In this document: in pieces, positions 29,258 to 38,660 of the stretch
Layout of the letters: each line of letters starts with the position of its first letter
How positions within the stretch are numbered: position 1 is the stretch's first letter
DNA from: Planctomycetota bacterium
GTDB taxonomy: Bacteria > Planctomycetota > Planctomycetia > Isosphaerales > Isosphaeraceae
Direction: 5' to 3'
DNA length: 64,000 nucleotides
Assembly: GCA_021791715.1 (NCBI GenBank)
Contig: JAJYWB010000013.1
Span: 1-64,000, forward strand
Notes under the pieces: generated by a model
The model's database searches: none
Seen by the model: only the letters and a program-made list of their open reading frames with translations
Told to the model about the DNA's origin: nothing
Translations under genes and position numbers: made by a program

Positions 29258-29380
29258 ATGGGTAAAGGGGATAAGCGAACCCGCCGCGGGAAAATTTTTA
29301 AAGGCTCTTTCGGCAACAGCAGGCCCAAAGCGAGCACCAAAAAGAAAACGATCAAACCCGCCGCCGAAGCCTCTTCTTAA
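29258..29380 (+). CDS. 30S ribosomal protein bTHX
   Basis: A 40-residue, strongly basic protein that begins MGKGDKRTRRGKIFKGSFGN and continues SRPKASTKKK. It is almost superimposable on the known bTHX family, a small 30S protein first seen in Thermus, where it sits at the top of the head of the subunit. The ATG at 29258 has GAAAGGA upstream (spacing about 9). Too short for standard gene cut-offs. The tail PAAEASS is longer than in Thermus. The next gene starts about 50 bp downstream, and its frame stays open from the bTHX stop codon, so the pair is probably one transcript. Confidence 0.92.
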   Translation: MGKGDKRTRRGKIFKGSFGNSRPKASTKKKTIKPAAEASS

Positions 29381-29431
29381 TCGATCGCGCGGACCGATTC
29401 CAAAAGCTGGAACAGCGGAGCTCGAGATCTT

Positions 29432-30259
29432 TTGTACGCCGAATCCCCCGAATTCGAGCGCCTCGTCGCCGGAGTCGATCGCGTCGATCTGGCGCGATCG
29501 TCGCTCGAGATCGCGCGCGACGCCGATCCCGACCTTGAGATCGACCGATACCTCGCGCGCATCGCCGATTTCGCCGATCGCGCTCGCAACCGACTTCCCG
29601 AACGCGCCGGCCCTCTCCGCGCGCTCGCTCAAATCCACTGGGTTTTGTATGTTGAAGAAGGCTTTAAAGGCGCGGATACCGATTATTACGATTTCCGCAA
29701 TTGCTATCTGAATCACTTGATCGATCGTCGCGTCGGCATGCCGATCACGCTTTGCGTCCTCTTCAAAGCCGTCGCCGATCGATTGGGCGTCGAAACCGCC
29801 GGCGTCAACTTTCCCAGCCACTTCATGCTCAGAACGGGTTCCGACGACGATCTGAAATTTATCGACGCGTATGAAAGCGGCGTCCCGCTCGACCGCGAAG
29901 AATGCCGCAAACGCCTCTCGACAAGGCTCGGCAGGTCGATCGTCCTCGACGATCGTCTCGTCGCCCCCTGCTCCCACGCGACGATCATCCTTCGCGTTCT
30001 CACGAATCTCAAATTAATTTATGTAAATCGAGGCGATTACGCTTCGGCTTTGCCCGTTCTCGAACGAATCGCTCGCCTCGTCCCCGATATCCCCGAGGCG
30101 CATCGCGATCTCGGAATCGCCTATTTTCAGCTCGGACGCTACGGCGCGGCGATCGATCCGATCGATCGTTACCTCAAAGCGAACCCGAATTCCGCGGGAA
30201 ACGAGCCCCTCAAAGAATTCCTCCACGTCGCCTGGGCCAAAACCGCCCAGGATAATTGA
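29432..30259 (+). CDS. SirB1-type transglutaminase-like protein with TPRs
   Basis: A 275-residue cytoplasmic protein. The first 190 residues match the SirB1 (transglutaminase-like) family: HWVLYVEEGFKGADTDYYDF, NHLIDRRVGMPITLCVLFKA, GVETAGVNFPSHFMLRTG, and FIDAYESGVPLDREECRKRL. The C terminus holds about two TPR units (YASALPVLERIARLVPDIPE, IAYFQLGRYGAAIDPIDRYL). The catalytic Cys/His/Asp-like positions of the superfamily appear as C (TLCVLF), H (FPSHFML) and D (FIDAYE). No ATG exists between the bTHX stop and the conserved domain; the TTG at 29432 is the best available start, with GGAG 11 bases upstream. The function of the family is not established. Confidence 0.8.
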   Translation: MYAESPEFERLVAGVDRVDLARSSLEIARDADPDLEIDRYLARIADFADRARNRLPERAGPLRALAQIHWVLYVEEGFKGADTDYYDFRNCYLNHLIDRRVGMPITLCVLFKAVADRLGVETAGVNFPSHFMLRTGSDDDLKFIDAYESGVPLDREECRKRLSTRLGRSIVLDDRLVAPCSHATIILRVLTNLKLIYVNRGDYASALPVLERIARLVPDIPEAHRDLGIAYFQLGRYGAAIDPIDRYLKANPNSAGNEPLKEFLHVAWAKTAQDN

Positions 30260-30326
30260 ACCCGATTCGGAGGAGAGGCGATCACACAAACCCGACGCGC
30301 AAGTTTTGGCGTTGCGAGTTTCCGTT

Positions 30327-30614
30327 TCCTTCGGTATGGAGATTACATATGCGAATAAATCTGTAATACAAGCACGAAGCGCGAGCGAGTGCGTATTTTC
30401 GAAATAAACCGACTCACTCGCTTTCGGTTCGTGATTGTAATCGAGGGTATTTCCGGCTTCGGCTCCAAATTCCTTCGGTATGGAGATTACATATGCGAAT
30501 AAATCTGTAATACAAGCACGAAGCGCGAGCGAGTGCGTATTTTCGAAATAAACCGACTCACTCGCTTGCGGTTCGTGATTGTAATCGAGGGTATTTCCGG
30601 CTTCGGCTCCAAAT
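30327..30614. repeat. Perfect-length tandem duplication of 144 bp
   Basis: Copies at 30327-30470 and 30471-30614 differ at a single base that I can see (CTTTCGG against CTTGCGG). Each contains an internal inverted repeat formed by CACGAAGCGCGAGCGAGTGC and the later CACTCGCTTTCGGTTCGTG. No gene is present. Confidence 0.9.
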
Positions 30615-30705
30615 GAGATGAACGCCTTGGCTATGATCTAATCTCTTGTCAATGAACGACTTACTGTTAGTCCCCCGAGGAAAAGCGCGACGCCAAAACG
30701 CGCCG

Positions 30706-31250
30706 GCGAGGTTCTTCTGTTAATACCACCAAATCTTTCGCTTGATCATCTGATCGGGCTCTCGATCGCTCGTCGGTTTAGTAGAATATCTGCTTCCGAT
30801 TGCACATAAGACGCGCGCACCTCGAGTGGAAGTTCCGTGCGAAGACTAAGAGTCTATCCGGAAACTCCATCGTATCGATCTCGGCTTGATTTTAAGGGTT
30901 TCAGCCGCGTGTTATCAGCAGGATCATTACATATTATGTAAAAATACATGCTATTAATTGCTTTTGGGAGGGCGAACCTCCCGGTGAGCCTCTTATCGTA
31001 AATCCCTATTGAATAGGAGGTTTCAATCGCATAGGGAATAAATCATATCAAGCCGGCTCACCAGGAGGTTCGCCCTCCCAATGAGATGATACACCTTGAA
31101 AACCCGCCGAATATGCGGTTTTCGTTCCGGATGGCCTCTAAGAAACGGCGCGGCCGCGATCACACAAACCCGACGCGTAAGCGAGGTTCTTCTGTTAATA
31201 CCACCGAATCTTTCGCTTGATCATCTGATCTGGCTCTCGATCGCGCGTCG
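30706..31250. repeat. 70-bp direct repeats flanking the second MITE
   Basis: A segment starting GCGAGGTTCTTCTGTTAATA occurs at 30706-30775 and again at 31181-31250 with about four differences. A related motif, GATCACACAAACCCGACGCG, precedes the second copy at 31159 and also occurs at 30280. The MITE-like element lies between the two copies. Confidence 0.8.
30850..31138. mobile_element. MITE-like element copy 2
   Basis: A 289-bp element with terminal inverted repeats GAGTCTATCCGGAA (left) and GAGGCCATCCGGAA (right, reverse complement), flanked on both sides by TAA, a possible 3-bp target duplication. The inner inverted repeat spans 30966-31079 with arms starting GGGAGGGCGAACCTCCC. This is the simplest, unexpanded copy in the window. 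It carries no frame. Confidence 0.8.
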
Positions 31251-31284
31251 GGCTTGTACAATATGATTACCCGTTCGCTCAAAA

Positions 31285-31500
31285 GATGCGCGAACCGCGA
31301 GTTCACTTTACAGACGAAGATCCTAACGCGGCGAAGCCGCAATCTTTACTAGCACGAAGCGCGAGCGAGTGCGTACATCTTATACCATGAAGACAATTAT
31401 TGAAGGATCAGGATATGCACTCGCTTGCGCTTCGGGCTGGTATTTCTGATCAACTCCGATCTCATGGATGCGCGAACCGCGAGTTCACTTTACAAACGAA
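31285..31500. repeat. 34-bp direct repeats with a palindromic motif between them
   Basis: GATGCGCGAACCGCGAGTTC followed by ACTTTACA occurs at 31285-31318 and 31467-31500. Between them lies GCACGAAGCGCGAGCGAGTG (from 31351) and, inverted, TGCACTCGCTTGCGCTTCGG (about 31415), able to form a hairpin. No gene is seen from 30260 to 31674. Confidence 0.75.
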
Positions 31501-31674
31501 TATCTTAAATCACCCCCTTCCCGAAAAACATTCAAGTCTCATCCCCCTTCCCGCCGAAATTGAGATGTGCGGTATCTTTGGCCTTGGGCGTTCAACTCTC
31601 GCGGCCAAAAAAACCTCGCCCGGCGGATGGACGAGGCGTCCCGAACGACGGTCAAACAGGAGGAGGTTCCCCCT

Positions 31675-34545
31675 TTGACGCGCGTCTCGATTCGAGCGCA
31701 ACGCCTTATCCTCCTTGGGCTTGTGTTCGCACTGCCGACGTTCGGGTGCAACGCCGTCGGGTTCGACTCGGCGCGCGTCTCGCCCAAATTGAAGACGATC
31801 GCGGCGATCGGCGATCGATCGATGCCCACCGTCTCGGGCGCTCCGGGTTCGACGATCGCCGCCGACCGAATCGATCCCAAACGCGTTCGACCCGCCGAGG
31901 AACGCATCTCGGGACGCATCGTCGACCCCGACGGCGTACCCATCCCCAACGCCCGCGTTCGCATCGCGATCGACGGAGTCGACGGCGGCCAGGCGATCCG
32001 CGACGTCACCGACGCATCGGGAGGATTCACCCTCCGCGGCCTCCAACCCGGTCGAAGTTACACGATCCTCGCCGAATCGCGATCGGGAGGCAAACCGCTC
32101 GTGGGAAGGGGAATCGTCGAGGCGCCCGATCGAGGCGTCGAGATCGCGCTCCGCGATGTCGCCCTCGACGACCGCGACGATTCCCCATCAAATCGCTCGG
32201 TTCGTAACGTCTCCAATCGTAATCGCCGTGCAAGCGATGACGAATCGTTCGACGACGAACCCTCCGATATTCGACGCCCAAGAACCGACCGTCGACCCGC
32301 GTTCGCCAACCCCGACGACACGCCCGACGACGACCCCGCGGCGAACGATCACGCCTGGAACAATCGTGATCCAAGACGCGACGACTTCAACACGCGAACC
32401 GCCTTTAATGAAACGTCGTCGTGGAACTCGGCGGCCTCGGCCGACGCCGCGGACGATCCGATCGACCGCAAACGAGCCTCGACGAACATCGCGTCGACGC
32501 AGGACGACGACGGCCCGAATCCCCTCCCGCCCGCTCTCGAACGCGAACCAGAACGCGAACTTGAACGCAAACCCGCCCCGGCGCGTTCGCTCGCGAACCG
32601 CGGTCGAAACCCCGCGAAATCGACCAAATCGAGGTCGATCGCGCGACCCCCCGCCCGCGCCGACGCCGCCGAAGACCTTGAAGACGATCTCCCCCGCGCC
32701 GCCGCCGAATCGCATGAAGATTCGCTCGCCGATCTCTTACCAAAAACGAAACATGAAAATACCTCTCAAACAAACATTCCGTTGGATGATGATAAACCTG
32801 ATCGATCTTATACCAATACGTTGAAATCCAATCGTCCCTCGGTTAGGCGGCCTCGCTCCGCCGAAATCGCTCGAACCGACGAGATCGCCGCGCGCGACGA
32901 CGAAATCGCCCGCAAGCGAACCCTTCCCGGGCCCGACGCTCGCGTGCGCAATCAAACCGCGCCCGAGCGTTTATCGACGTCCGTCGAAGACGATTCGATC
33001 CAAGATCGTCGACCCAAAAAACGGCCGACTTGGGGCGACGTCGAATCGGTCGCGGGCCTCGCCGCGGCGCCCATGATCGCCGCCGACGCTCGTCCCAAAC
33101 CTCGACGATCGATCGCTCCGAAACAGCGACCCGCGATCGAAAGATCAACCGAATCCAATCCCGACGATATCGTCGAAAGCCTGGGCGGGCTTCAACCCGT
33201 CCAACCTCGACCTTTAACCCCCGCGGGCGATCATCAAGCCGCCGCGGCGCAGCCGCCGACGGAATCCGCTCCGGTCGCAACCGCGCCGACTGAATCCGCG
33301 CCGATCGCAACCGCGCCAGATAGCGCGGCTAGCGCGGCGCCGACGCCAAACTCCTCCGCAGCGACCGTCGCGGTCGATGAATCCAAGAATCCACAGATTC
33401 TTTCAACTCGATCCACTGATCCGTCGCCGCCGACCGACCCCGCTTCCACGAACGACGCCGCTCACTCCTCGGCCGAAGCCGCGCCCAAGACGGAACCTGT
33501 TCAGCCTGCCGCCGAACCCGCTCCCAAGACCGACCAGGCGCCGGTCGCTGCCGAAGCCGCTCCGATCGCTCCTCCGACGTCGCCGACTGCTCCCTCTCAA
33601 CCCTCGACTGAACCCGCTCCCGTCGCTCCTCCGTCGTCTCCGACCGATCCCTCTCAACCCTCGACCGAAGCCGCTCCGATCGCGCCTCCGTCGTCTCCGA
33701 CCGCTCCCGCTCAACCGACCGAAGCCGCTCGGATCGCTCCTCCGGCGCAGGACGCTTCCAAATCGACGACCGCGGTTCCCGCTCAAGTCGCACCTTCGGC
33801 CGAAAACAAGCCCGATGTCGCTCAGGCGCCCGTCGAACCCGCTCCCGTCGCGCCCCCGGCGGCTCAGGCCGACCCCTCCCTAACCGCGACCGAACCCGCT
33901 CCCAAGACCGAAGTCGGTCAAGCCTCCGCCGTCGCCGCGTCGACGGTTTCCGAACCCGCTCGCGTCGCTCCTCCGATTCATGAGGAATCCAAGACCGCGA
34001 ATCCGACCCCCGCGTCGGAAAATCACGCGGTCGCTCTCGAACGCTTTACGGGAAAACGGATTGAGTTCTGTCAATATGATCCGTCACAACGGAGAATCAT
34101 TGATTTTGGATTGCGCGATCTCGATGGAAATCGCGTCCGCTTCCGCGATCTCGAAGCCGATTACATCCTCCTCGATTTTTGGGGTTCCTGGTGTGTTCCT
34201 TGTTTGGAATCGATCCCTCATCTCGTCGATTTGCAAAAGCGCTACGGGCCGAGGCTCAAGGTGATCGGAATCGCGTATGAAACGGGCGCCCCGGCGGATC
34301 GAATCGCCGCGGTCTCCGCCGCGGCCAAGCGATTGGGAATCGATTACACGATCCTCCTCGCCGAGATCGACGGCCCCTGCCCTCTTAAAGAAGCGCTTCG
34401 GGTCGATTCGTTGCCGACGATGATCTTGCTTTCGAACGACGGCCGCGTGCTGCACCGCGAACAGGGCTCGTCGAACGACGCGATCGCCCGCCTCGACCGC
34501 GTCGTCGCCCGAGCCTTCCGTCCGATGATCAGCCGATCGAGATAA
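31675..34545 (+). CDS. TlpA-like thioredoxin-fold lipoprotein with long disordered middle
   Basis: A 956-residue protein. The TTG at 31675 has AGGAGG eight bases upstream and leads straight into a lipoprotein signal (TRVSIRAQRLILLGLVFALP, then TFGC), so I prefer it over ATG codons upstream. Residues about 75-160 are a carboxypeptidase-regulatory-like/CnaB beta domain (SGRIVDPDGVPIPNARVRIA). Residues about 165-775 are Asp/Arg- then Pro/Ala-rich and low complexity, with repeats of the type EAAPIAPPSSPTAPAQP. The C-terminal 170 residues are a thioredoxin/TlpA fold with the redox motif WCVPC in LLDFWGSWCVPCLESIPHLV. It is likely an envelope-tethered thiol-disulfide reductase. Its last 62 coding bases recur at 35727. 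Confidence 0.82.
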   Translation: MTRVSIRAQRLILLGLVFALPTFGCNAVGFDSARVSPKLKTIAAIGDRSMPTVSGAPGSTIAADRIDPKRVRPAEERISGRIVDPDGVPIPNARVRIAIDGVDGGQAIRDVTDASGGFTLRGLQPGRSYTILAESRSGGKPLVGRGIVEAPDRGVEIALRDVALDDRDDSPSNRSVRNVSNRNRRASDDESFDDEPSDIRRPRTDRRPAFANPDDTPDDDPAANDHAWNNRDPRRDDFNTRTAFNETSSWNSAASADAADDPIDRKRASTNIASTQDDDGPNPLPPALEREPERELERKPAPARSLANRGRNPAKSTKSRSIARPPARADAAEDLEDDLPRAAAESHEDSLADLLPKTKHENTSQTNIPLDDDKPDRSYTNTLKSNRPSVRRPRSAEIARTDEIAARDDEIARKRTLPGPDARVRNQTAPERLSTSVEDDSIQDRRPKKRPTWGDVESVAGLAAAPMIAADARPKPRRSIAPKQRPAIERSTESNPDDIVESLGGLQPVQPRPLTPAGDHQAAAAQPPTESAPVATAPTESAPIATAPDSAASAAPTPNSSAATVAVDESKNPQILSTRSTDPSPPTDPASTNDAAHSSAEAAPKTEPVQPAAEPAPKTDQAPVAAEAAPIAPPTSPTAPSQPSTEPAPVAPPSSPTDPSQPSTEAAPIAPPSSPTAPAQPTEAARIAPPAQDASKSTTAVPAQVAPSAENKPDVAQAPVEPAPVAPPAAQADPSLTATEPAPKTEVGQASAVAASTVSEPARVAPPIHEESKTANPTPASENHAVALERFTGKRIEFCQYDPSQRRIIDFGLRDLDGNRVRFRDLEADYILLDFWGSWCVPCLESIPHLVDLQKRYGPRLKVIGIAYETGAPADRIAAVSAAAKRLGIDYTILLAEIDGPCPLKEALRVDSLPTMILLSNDGRVLHREQGSSNDAIARLDRVVARAFRPMISRSR

Positions 34546-35788
34546 GCGAATCTCTCAACGCGTAAGAGCGCATTGAGATCGTCCGATCTGTCGGAACTTC
34601 GCTCGCGACGCTACACTGGAAGAACGTGATCGGAAGATCGCGGAAACATCATTCTTCGTGAGGTTGCGTTCGAACGATCGGATCGCAGATGCACCGGCCT
34701 TCCGAGGAGGCGAATCGTGTCTGAAACCGATAAATCACCGCTCGTCGGAATCTTATCGATATCGATCCGTGGTTTTCGCGGGATCGATAGCCTTGACCTC
34801 GATTTCACGGATCCACAAGGCGAGCCGAATTCGCTCGTCGTGATCGCCGGTCCGAACGGTTGCGGCAAAACATCGGTGATCGAAGCGGCGCTGAGATGTA
34901 TAAATAATCTCGATCCTCGCTTGCAAGAGCGCGAGTTGGATTATGACCGTCGAGGGGGAAAAGAATGTCGAGTGCAATCTGAAATAAAAGCAAACGATCA
35001 AGTAGATTCTTATTGGTTCTCGGAGTCTTATTCATCGTTGAGAAATGGATGTCCGAGACCGAATATTCAGAGACCTGTTCTATATTATGGTCATATAGAG
35101 TATTTCTCATCGAAACGAACCACGGGGATCATCGGGGCTCTTCAAGTGAGCGTCGGGAAAAACGACGACTACGAGACGAAAGAAACATCGCGGCTCAAAC
35201 GGGTGAAGCAGCATCTTGTGAACGCCGCCGTCGCCGAAAAATTTCCTGGTAAAAACGGATCGACGCGACGATATTCGGATTGGATCAATAAAATCAACGA
35301 ATCCTGGTGCAGATTTTATCCTGATTCCAAGCAGACGTTTCGGGTGGAATTGATCGAAGACGGGGATCGATCGGGAGCGTTCGATGTTTATTTGGTCGAT
35401 TCCGACGGCACTCGCCTGGAGATCGACTTTCTGAGTTCGGGTCAGCTCGAAGTTTTCGTATTCATCGCGACTCTCGTGTTCGACGACGACCGCGCCGGGA
35501 TCGTTTTCATCGACGAGCCCGAGCTTCATCTCGACCCTCAATGGCATCGCCCGCTCATGAGCTGCCTTTTGAATCTCAAGCCGAAAGCGCAATTCATCGT
35601 CGCGACGCATTCTCCCGAGATTTTCGCTTCCGCTCGTTTTGACCAACGGCATTTTCTCGTTCCGAAGAACGACCCGCGCGCGAAGATCTGGGAATCGACC
35701 CAATCATTGTCTGCCATGACTTAACAGATCGCCCGCCTCGATCGCGTCGTCGCCCGCGCCTTCCGTCCGATGATCAGCCGATCGAGAT
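34482..35788. repeat. 62-bp direct repeats flanking the AAA ATPase gene
   Basis: The end of the TlpA-like gene (34482-34543) recurs at 35727-35788, just after the ATPase stop, with 60 of 62 bases identical by eye. Both copies include GTCGTCGCCC and TTCCGTCCGATGATCAGCCG. Confidence 0.93.
34717..35724 (+). CDS. AAA-family ATP-binding protein (OLD/RecF-like)
   Basis: A 335-residue soluble ATPase starting at a GTG at 34717 with GAGGAGGCG upstream. The Walker A motif is VVIAGPNGCGKTSVIEAALR, the Walker B and D-loop GIVFIDEPELHLDPQWHRPL, and the switch His in FIVATHSPEIFASARF. A signature-like segment, FLSSGQLEVFVFIATLVFDD, precedes Walker B. This is the AAA_15/AAA_21 pattern found in OLD-type and defence-associated ATPases. 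No TOPRIM or nuclease domain is fused, and no nuclease gene is adjacent. Parts of the coding sequence (34890-35110) are clearly more AT-rich than neighbours, and the gene is bracketed by a 62-bp repeat: signs of acquisition. Confidence 0.85.
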   Translation: MSETDKSPLVGILSISIRGFRGIDSLDLDFTDPQGEPNSLVVIAGPNGCGKTSVIEAALRCINNLDPRLQERELDYDRRGGKECRVQSEIKANDQVDSYWFSESYSSLRNGCPRPNIQRPVLYYGHIEYFSSKRTTGIIGALQVSVGKNDDYETKETSRLKRVKQHLVNAAVAEKFPGKNGSTRRYSDWINKINESWCRFYPDSKQTFRVELIEDGDRSGAFDVYLVDSDGTRLEIDFLSSGQLEVFVFIATLVFDDDRAGIVFIDEPELHLDPQWHRPLMSCLLNLKPKAQFIVATHSPEIFASARFDQRHFLVPKNDPRAKIWESTQSLSAMT

Positions 35789-35883
35789 GAGATATACAGT
35801 AAATATAGATTTTATTAATAATTACTTGTCATTAATTATCAACATCCGCGATGGATCGTCAATTCTCTTGAATTTGCCCGATT

Positions 35884-37085
35884 TTATCGTCGATGAACGA
35901 TCGACTCAAAATGCTCGTGATATCGCTTGGCGATCGCGACCGGATCCCATCTCAGCGATTCGCTCCACGCTTTTTCACGAGCATTGGCCTCGAACGCGGG
36001 ATCGTCCCAAAGGCGTTCGATCGTATCGATCCAGGGATTGATTTCCTCGGCGGTCGGCACTTCGAGCGTCGTCGGCGTGTATCGCGAAGGGATCGGAAAT
36101 GTGAATCCCGCCGAACCGAGCGTCTCAGGCAAGGCGCCCCGATCCGACGCGAGCACGGGTATCGAATTGACGAGCGCCTCGCGCGCCTTCAGGCCGAACG
36201 ATTCGAGAAAAAGCGAGGGGATCAAGATCGCACGTGTTGCGCCATAAAAATGTCTTGGATCGTGCGTATTTTCCATCTTGTGCAAATTGGGGTGATTCGA
36301 GAGATCGATATCAAGATGAACGAGATCGAACGCCTTGCCTCGGCTTTCAACAACAAGGAGGGGGATATCGGGCCTGCGTCGACCGAGTTCATAAGCGATC
36401 CGAGCCCAAACGGTGAACCCCTACGAAGGATCGGGTTGACGAATGTGAGATAACGAGGTTTACGCTCGGTTTCGGCAACGAACGCGCGATCGAGACGAAA
36501 CGGAGGGTCGATCGCCTTGGCGTCGAGTCCCAGTGTTCTTTGATAATAATCGCGACTGAATTGTGAAGGAACAAGGATATGTGACGCGAATGCGAACGCC
36601 TGGCGATCTTTATACGCGAAGTTATGGATCTGGAAGATGACGGGGATGTTTCGTTTGCGAGCGCGTTTCATCAACTCGATACCGACGGGATGCCCGCCGT
36701 AGGTTAAAACGACGTCGGGTTGGAAGCGATCGAGGATGACTTCGTAGAGATCGAGAAATGCGATCGATTCGGCGTGATTCGGCGATCGATCGGCGCGGCT
36801 CGATTGCGTGGGAACGATCGTCGTTCTCACGCCGCTCAAGGTGAGATCGAAGATCGGAACCTTGGCGCCTGAAGCGGCTTCGGCGAGCGCCATATGAACC
36901 TCGGCTTCGAGCGAAGATAAAACGTCTTCGGGTCGTGTTTCGTGGTGGTAATCGAAGATACCCATGCAAAATGCTCGGCAATCGACCCCAAGGGTGACGA
37001 GCGATTCGAGGAGTTCGCGGGTGGCGATCGCCGCGCCGCTCGACGGATCGATCACGCAGCGGGATGAAGCGAAGAGGATTTTCAT
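35884..37085 (-). pseudogene. Group 1 glycosyltransferase broken by a frameshift
   Basis: The N-terminal part (37085 down to about 36420) reads MKILFASSRCVIDPSSGAAI ... VVLTYGGHPVGIELMKRARK, ILVPSQFSRDYYQRTLGLDA and KPRYLTFVNPILRRG, a GT-B glycosyltransferase. From about 36420 the frame must shift by one base to continue as ARIAYELGRRRPDIPLLVVE and then RAILIPSLFLESFGLKAREA (with the family Glu) to the stop at 35884. The break is in the run AGGGG (minus strand, about 36416-36422), best explained by loss of one base. Either the gene is freshly inactivated, or the assembly has an error. Intact it would have about 400 residues, acting on a nucleotide sugar donor in the cytoplasm. Confidence 0.85.
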
Positions 37086-37808
37086 GAAGGAAACTTACCC
37101 GTAGGGGAAAACGGCGATCAAGGATCTGTATGGATTAATAAATTAAATATTGATCATAATAACATACTAAGTCTAAATTGAGTCGATTGAATAAATTAGA
37201 CGAATCGCCTCATTTTATAAGATTATCGTGTGAATATCGAGTATAAAGTGATCGATAAAAAGGATACCCTCCGAAATTGCGTGGATTTTGGAGCGAGTCG
37301 AGATCAAATGCGATCATTGGATCGACACGATCAGAAAATTTGGATGAATGTTCAAGCGAGCTTTCGGGAAATCGGTTGAATTGTAGTTCCCGGGTGGGAT
37401 GAGTTCCAAAGTCACTTTCATCTGAGCGATTAACTCGATCAAATGAACAAAGATTCTGGACTAACAAGCCATGATCAAGACGGTGAATGCATTACCATGC
37501 GCAGTACCATCCCAAAATCCAAAATTCTCACTTTTATCCCCTCTCGCACCCCACGTTACACGTGATTTCCGCCGTCTAATCATAATTCTGAATTGAACAT
37601 AATACATCGTTGATTGGACTGGGACGGACAAACCGGGATTGTTTGGTTTTTTGTCGGGTGAATGAGATTTTGATCGATAACTATTCGTGATTAAGATCTA
37701 AGCATTTTTCGATTTAACTGGAAGAGATAAGCCGTCGGCGTCCGGTTTGATCGGCGGAATTTGTCGGCGAGATCAAGCGAGTGCAGCCGACGGCTTACGA
37801 GTTCTTTG
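37086..37808. other. AT-rich intergenic region with a terminal hairpin
   Basis: About 720 bp without a supported gene; an 85-codon minus frame (37210-37467) has no signal, motif or ribosome-binding site. A hairpin with 12-bp perfect arms TAAGCCGTCGGC (37728-37739) and GCCGACGGCTTA (37786-37797) lies 12 bp past the stop of the next minus-strand gene and may end its transcript; it lacks a T-run and looks like a dispersed palindromic element. Confidence 0.55.
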
Positions 37809-38660
37809 TTATTTAAACCCTTCGATATTTTCGATAATATCCGCGAATTTATTAGACGGCATCAACCATTTTACATTATATGAATTATCATTATTCTGAA
37901 TCATGGCCGCACCATGTCGCATTCCTATGTAGATCGTTGCATTATCACCATAAACGATTGAGTTTGGATATAAGCCTGTCCAGAACATATCGGTAAGAAG
38001 TATAGAGATATTTTTGTAATCTTGTGATATTTTTATCAATCTATCATCTGCAACGACGATTATAGAGCCGTCGCTAAGTAATGTAGAGATTAATGGATAA
38101 CCCTTAAAATCGATAATGGTCTCAATATCCCAAATACCTTTATGAGATTTCACATAACGAAGCAAACGACCTTTAAATGAATGTTGAGGTTGAATTCCAA
38201 TTAGGCCGTTTGTTAAAACATGGAAATTTACAACACCCAAATCTGAAATTTTATAGTTTGTCTTACCATCGAATGAAAACCACCACTGTCCGCCTCCCGC
38301 GAATTCTCCTCGATCGGAGCTCACGATCCATCCATCATCGACTTTCATCGACTTCAGGATACCTGTTAATCCTTCATTTTCGACGGAGCGTCTAATTACG
38401 TTCGGAATTTCATCTAGATTATCTTGCCGATGTTTGCGAATACGAACTTTTGTTCGCAAACCATCTTGGTACACCTCCCATTCATGGTCGACATCATGAT
38501 TCGCAGTAATCCATTCCGCGGAATTAATTTTAGGAGGAATGGTCGAATACCATTCGTCAAGATTTTCTGGAAAGCGATCGTCCCGTTCCGATTCGGCTCC
38601 AATCGCACAGAGAACAACCACAATAATTACGCATTTGTAATCGATTGAGATTCGCTGCAT
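37809..38660 (-). CDS. Exported candidate immunity protein of the first RHS unit
   Basis: A 283-residue protein whose ATG overlaps the stop of the RHS gene (TAATG at 38658-38662), so translation is coupled. A signal-like N terminus (ISIDYKCVIIVVVLCAIGAE) suggests export. The rest is beta-rich with many Trp, Tyr and Gly residues (GGGQWWFSFDGKTNYKISDL, YPLISTLLSDGSIIVVADDR), reminiscent of beta-propeller blades. It is AT-rich compared with the rest of the window. I recognise no family. Position directly behind an RHS toxin-like gene suggests an immunity role, and an exported immunity protein would imply a toxin acting in the periplasm. That is inference. Confidence 0.65.
   Translation of the reverse strand: MQRISIDYKCVIIVVVLCAIGAESERDDRFPENLDEWYSTIPPKINSAEWITANHDVDHEWEVYQDGLRTKVRIRKHRQDNLDEIPNVIRRSVENEGLTGILKSMKVDDGWIVSSDRGEFAGGGQWWFSFDGKTNYKISDLGVVNFHVLTNGLIGIQPQHSFKGRLLRYVKSHKGIWDIETIIDFKGYPLISTLLSDGSIIVVADDRLIKISQDYKNISILLTDMFWTGLYPNSIVYGDNATIYIGMRHGAAMIQNNDNSYNVKWLMPSNKFADIIENIEGFK

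Noticed and set aside
37210..37467. 85-codon minus-strand frame in the AT-rich gap
   Set aside because: No ribosome-binding site, signal, helix pattern or family; the length is expected by chance.
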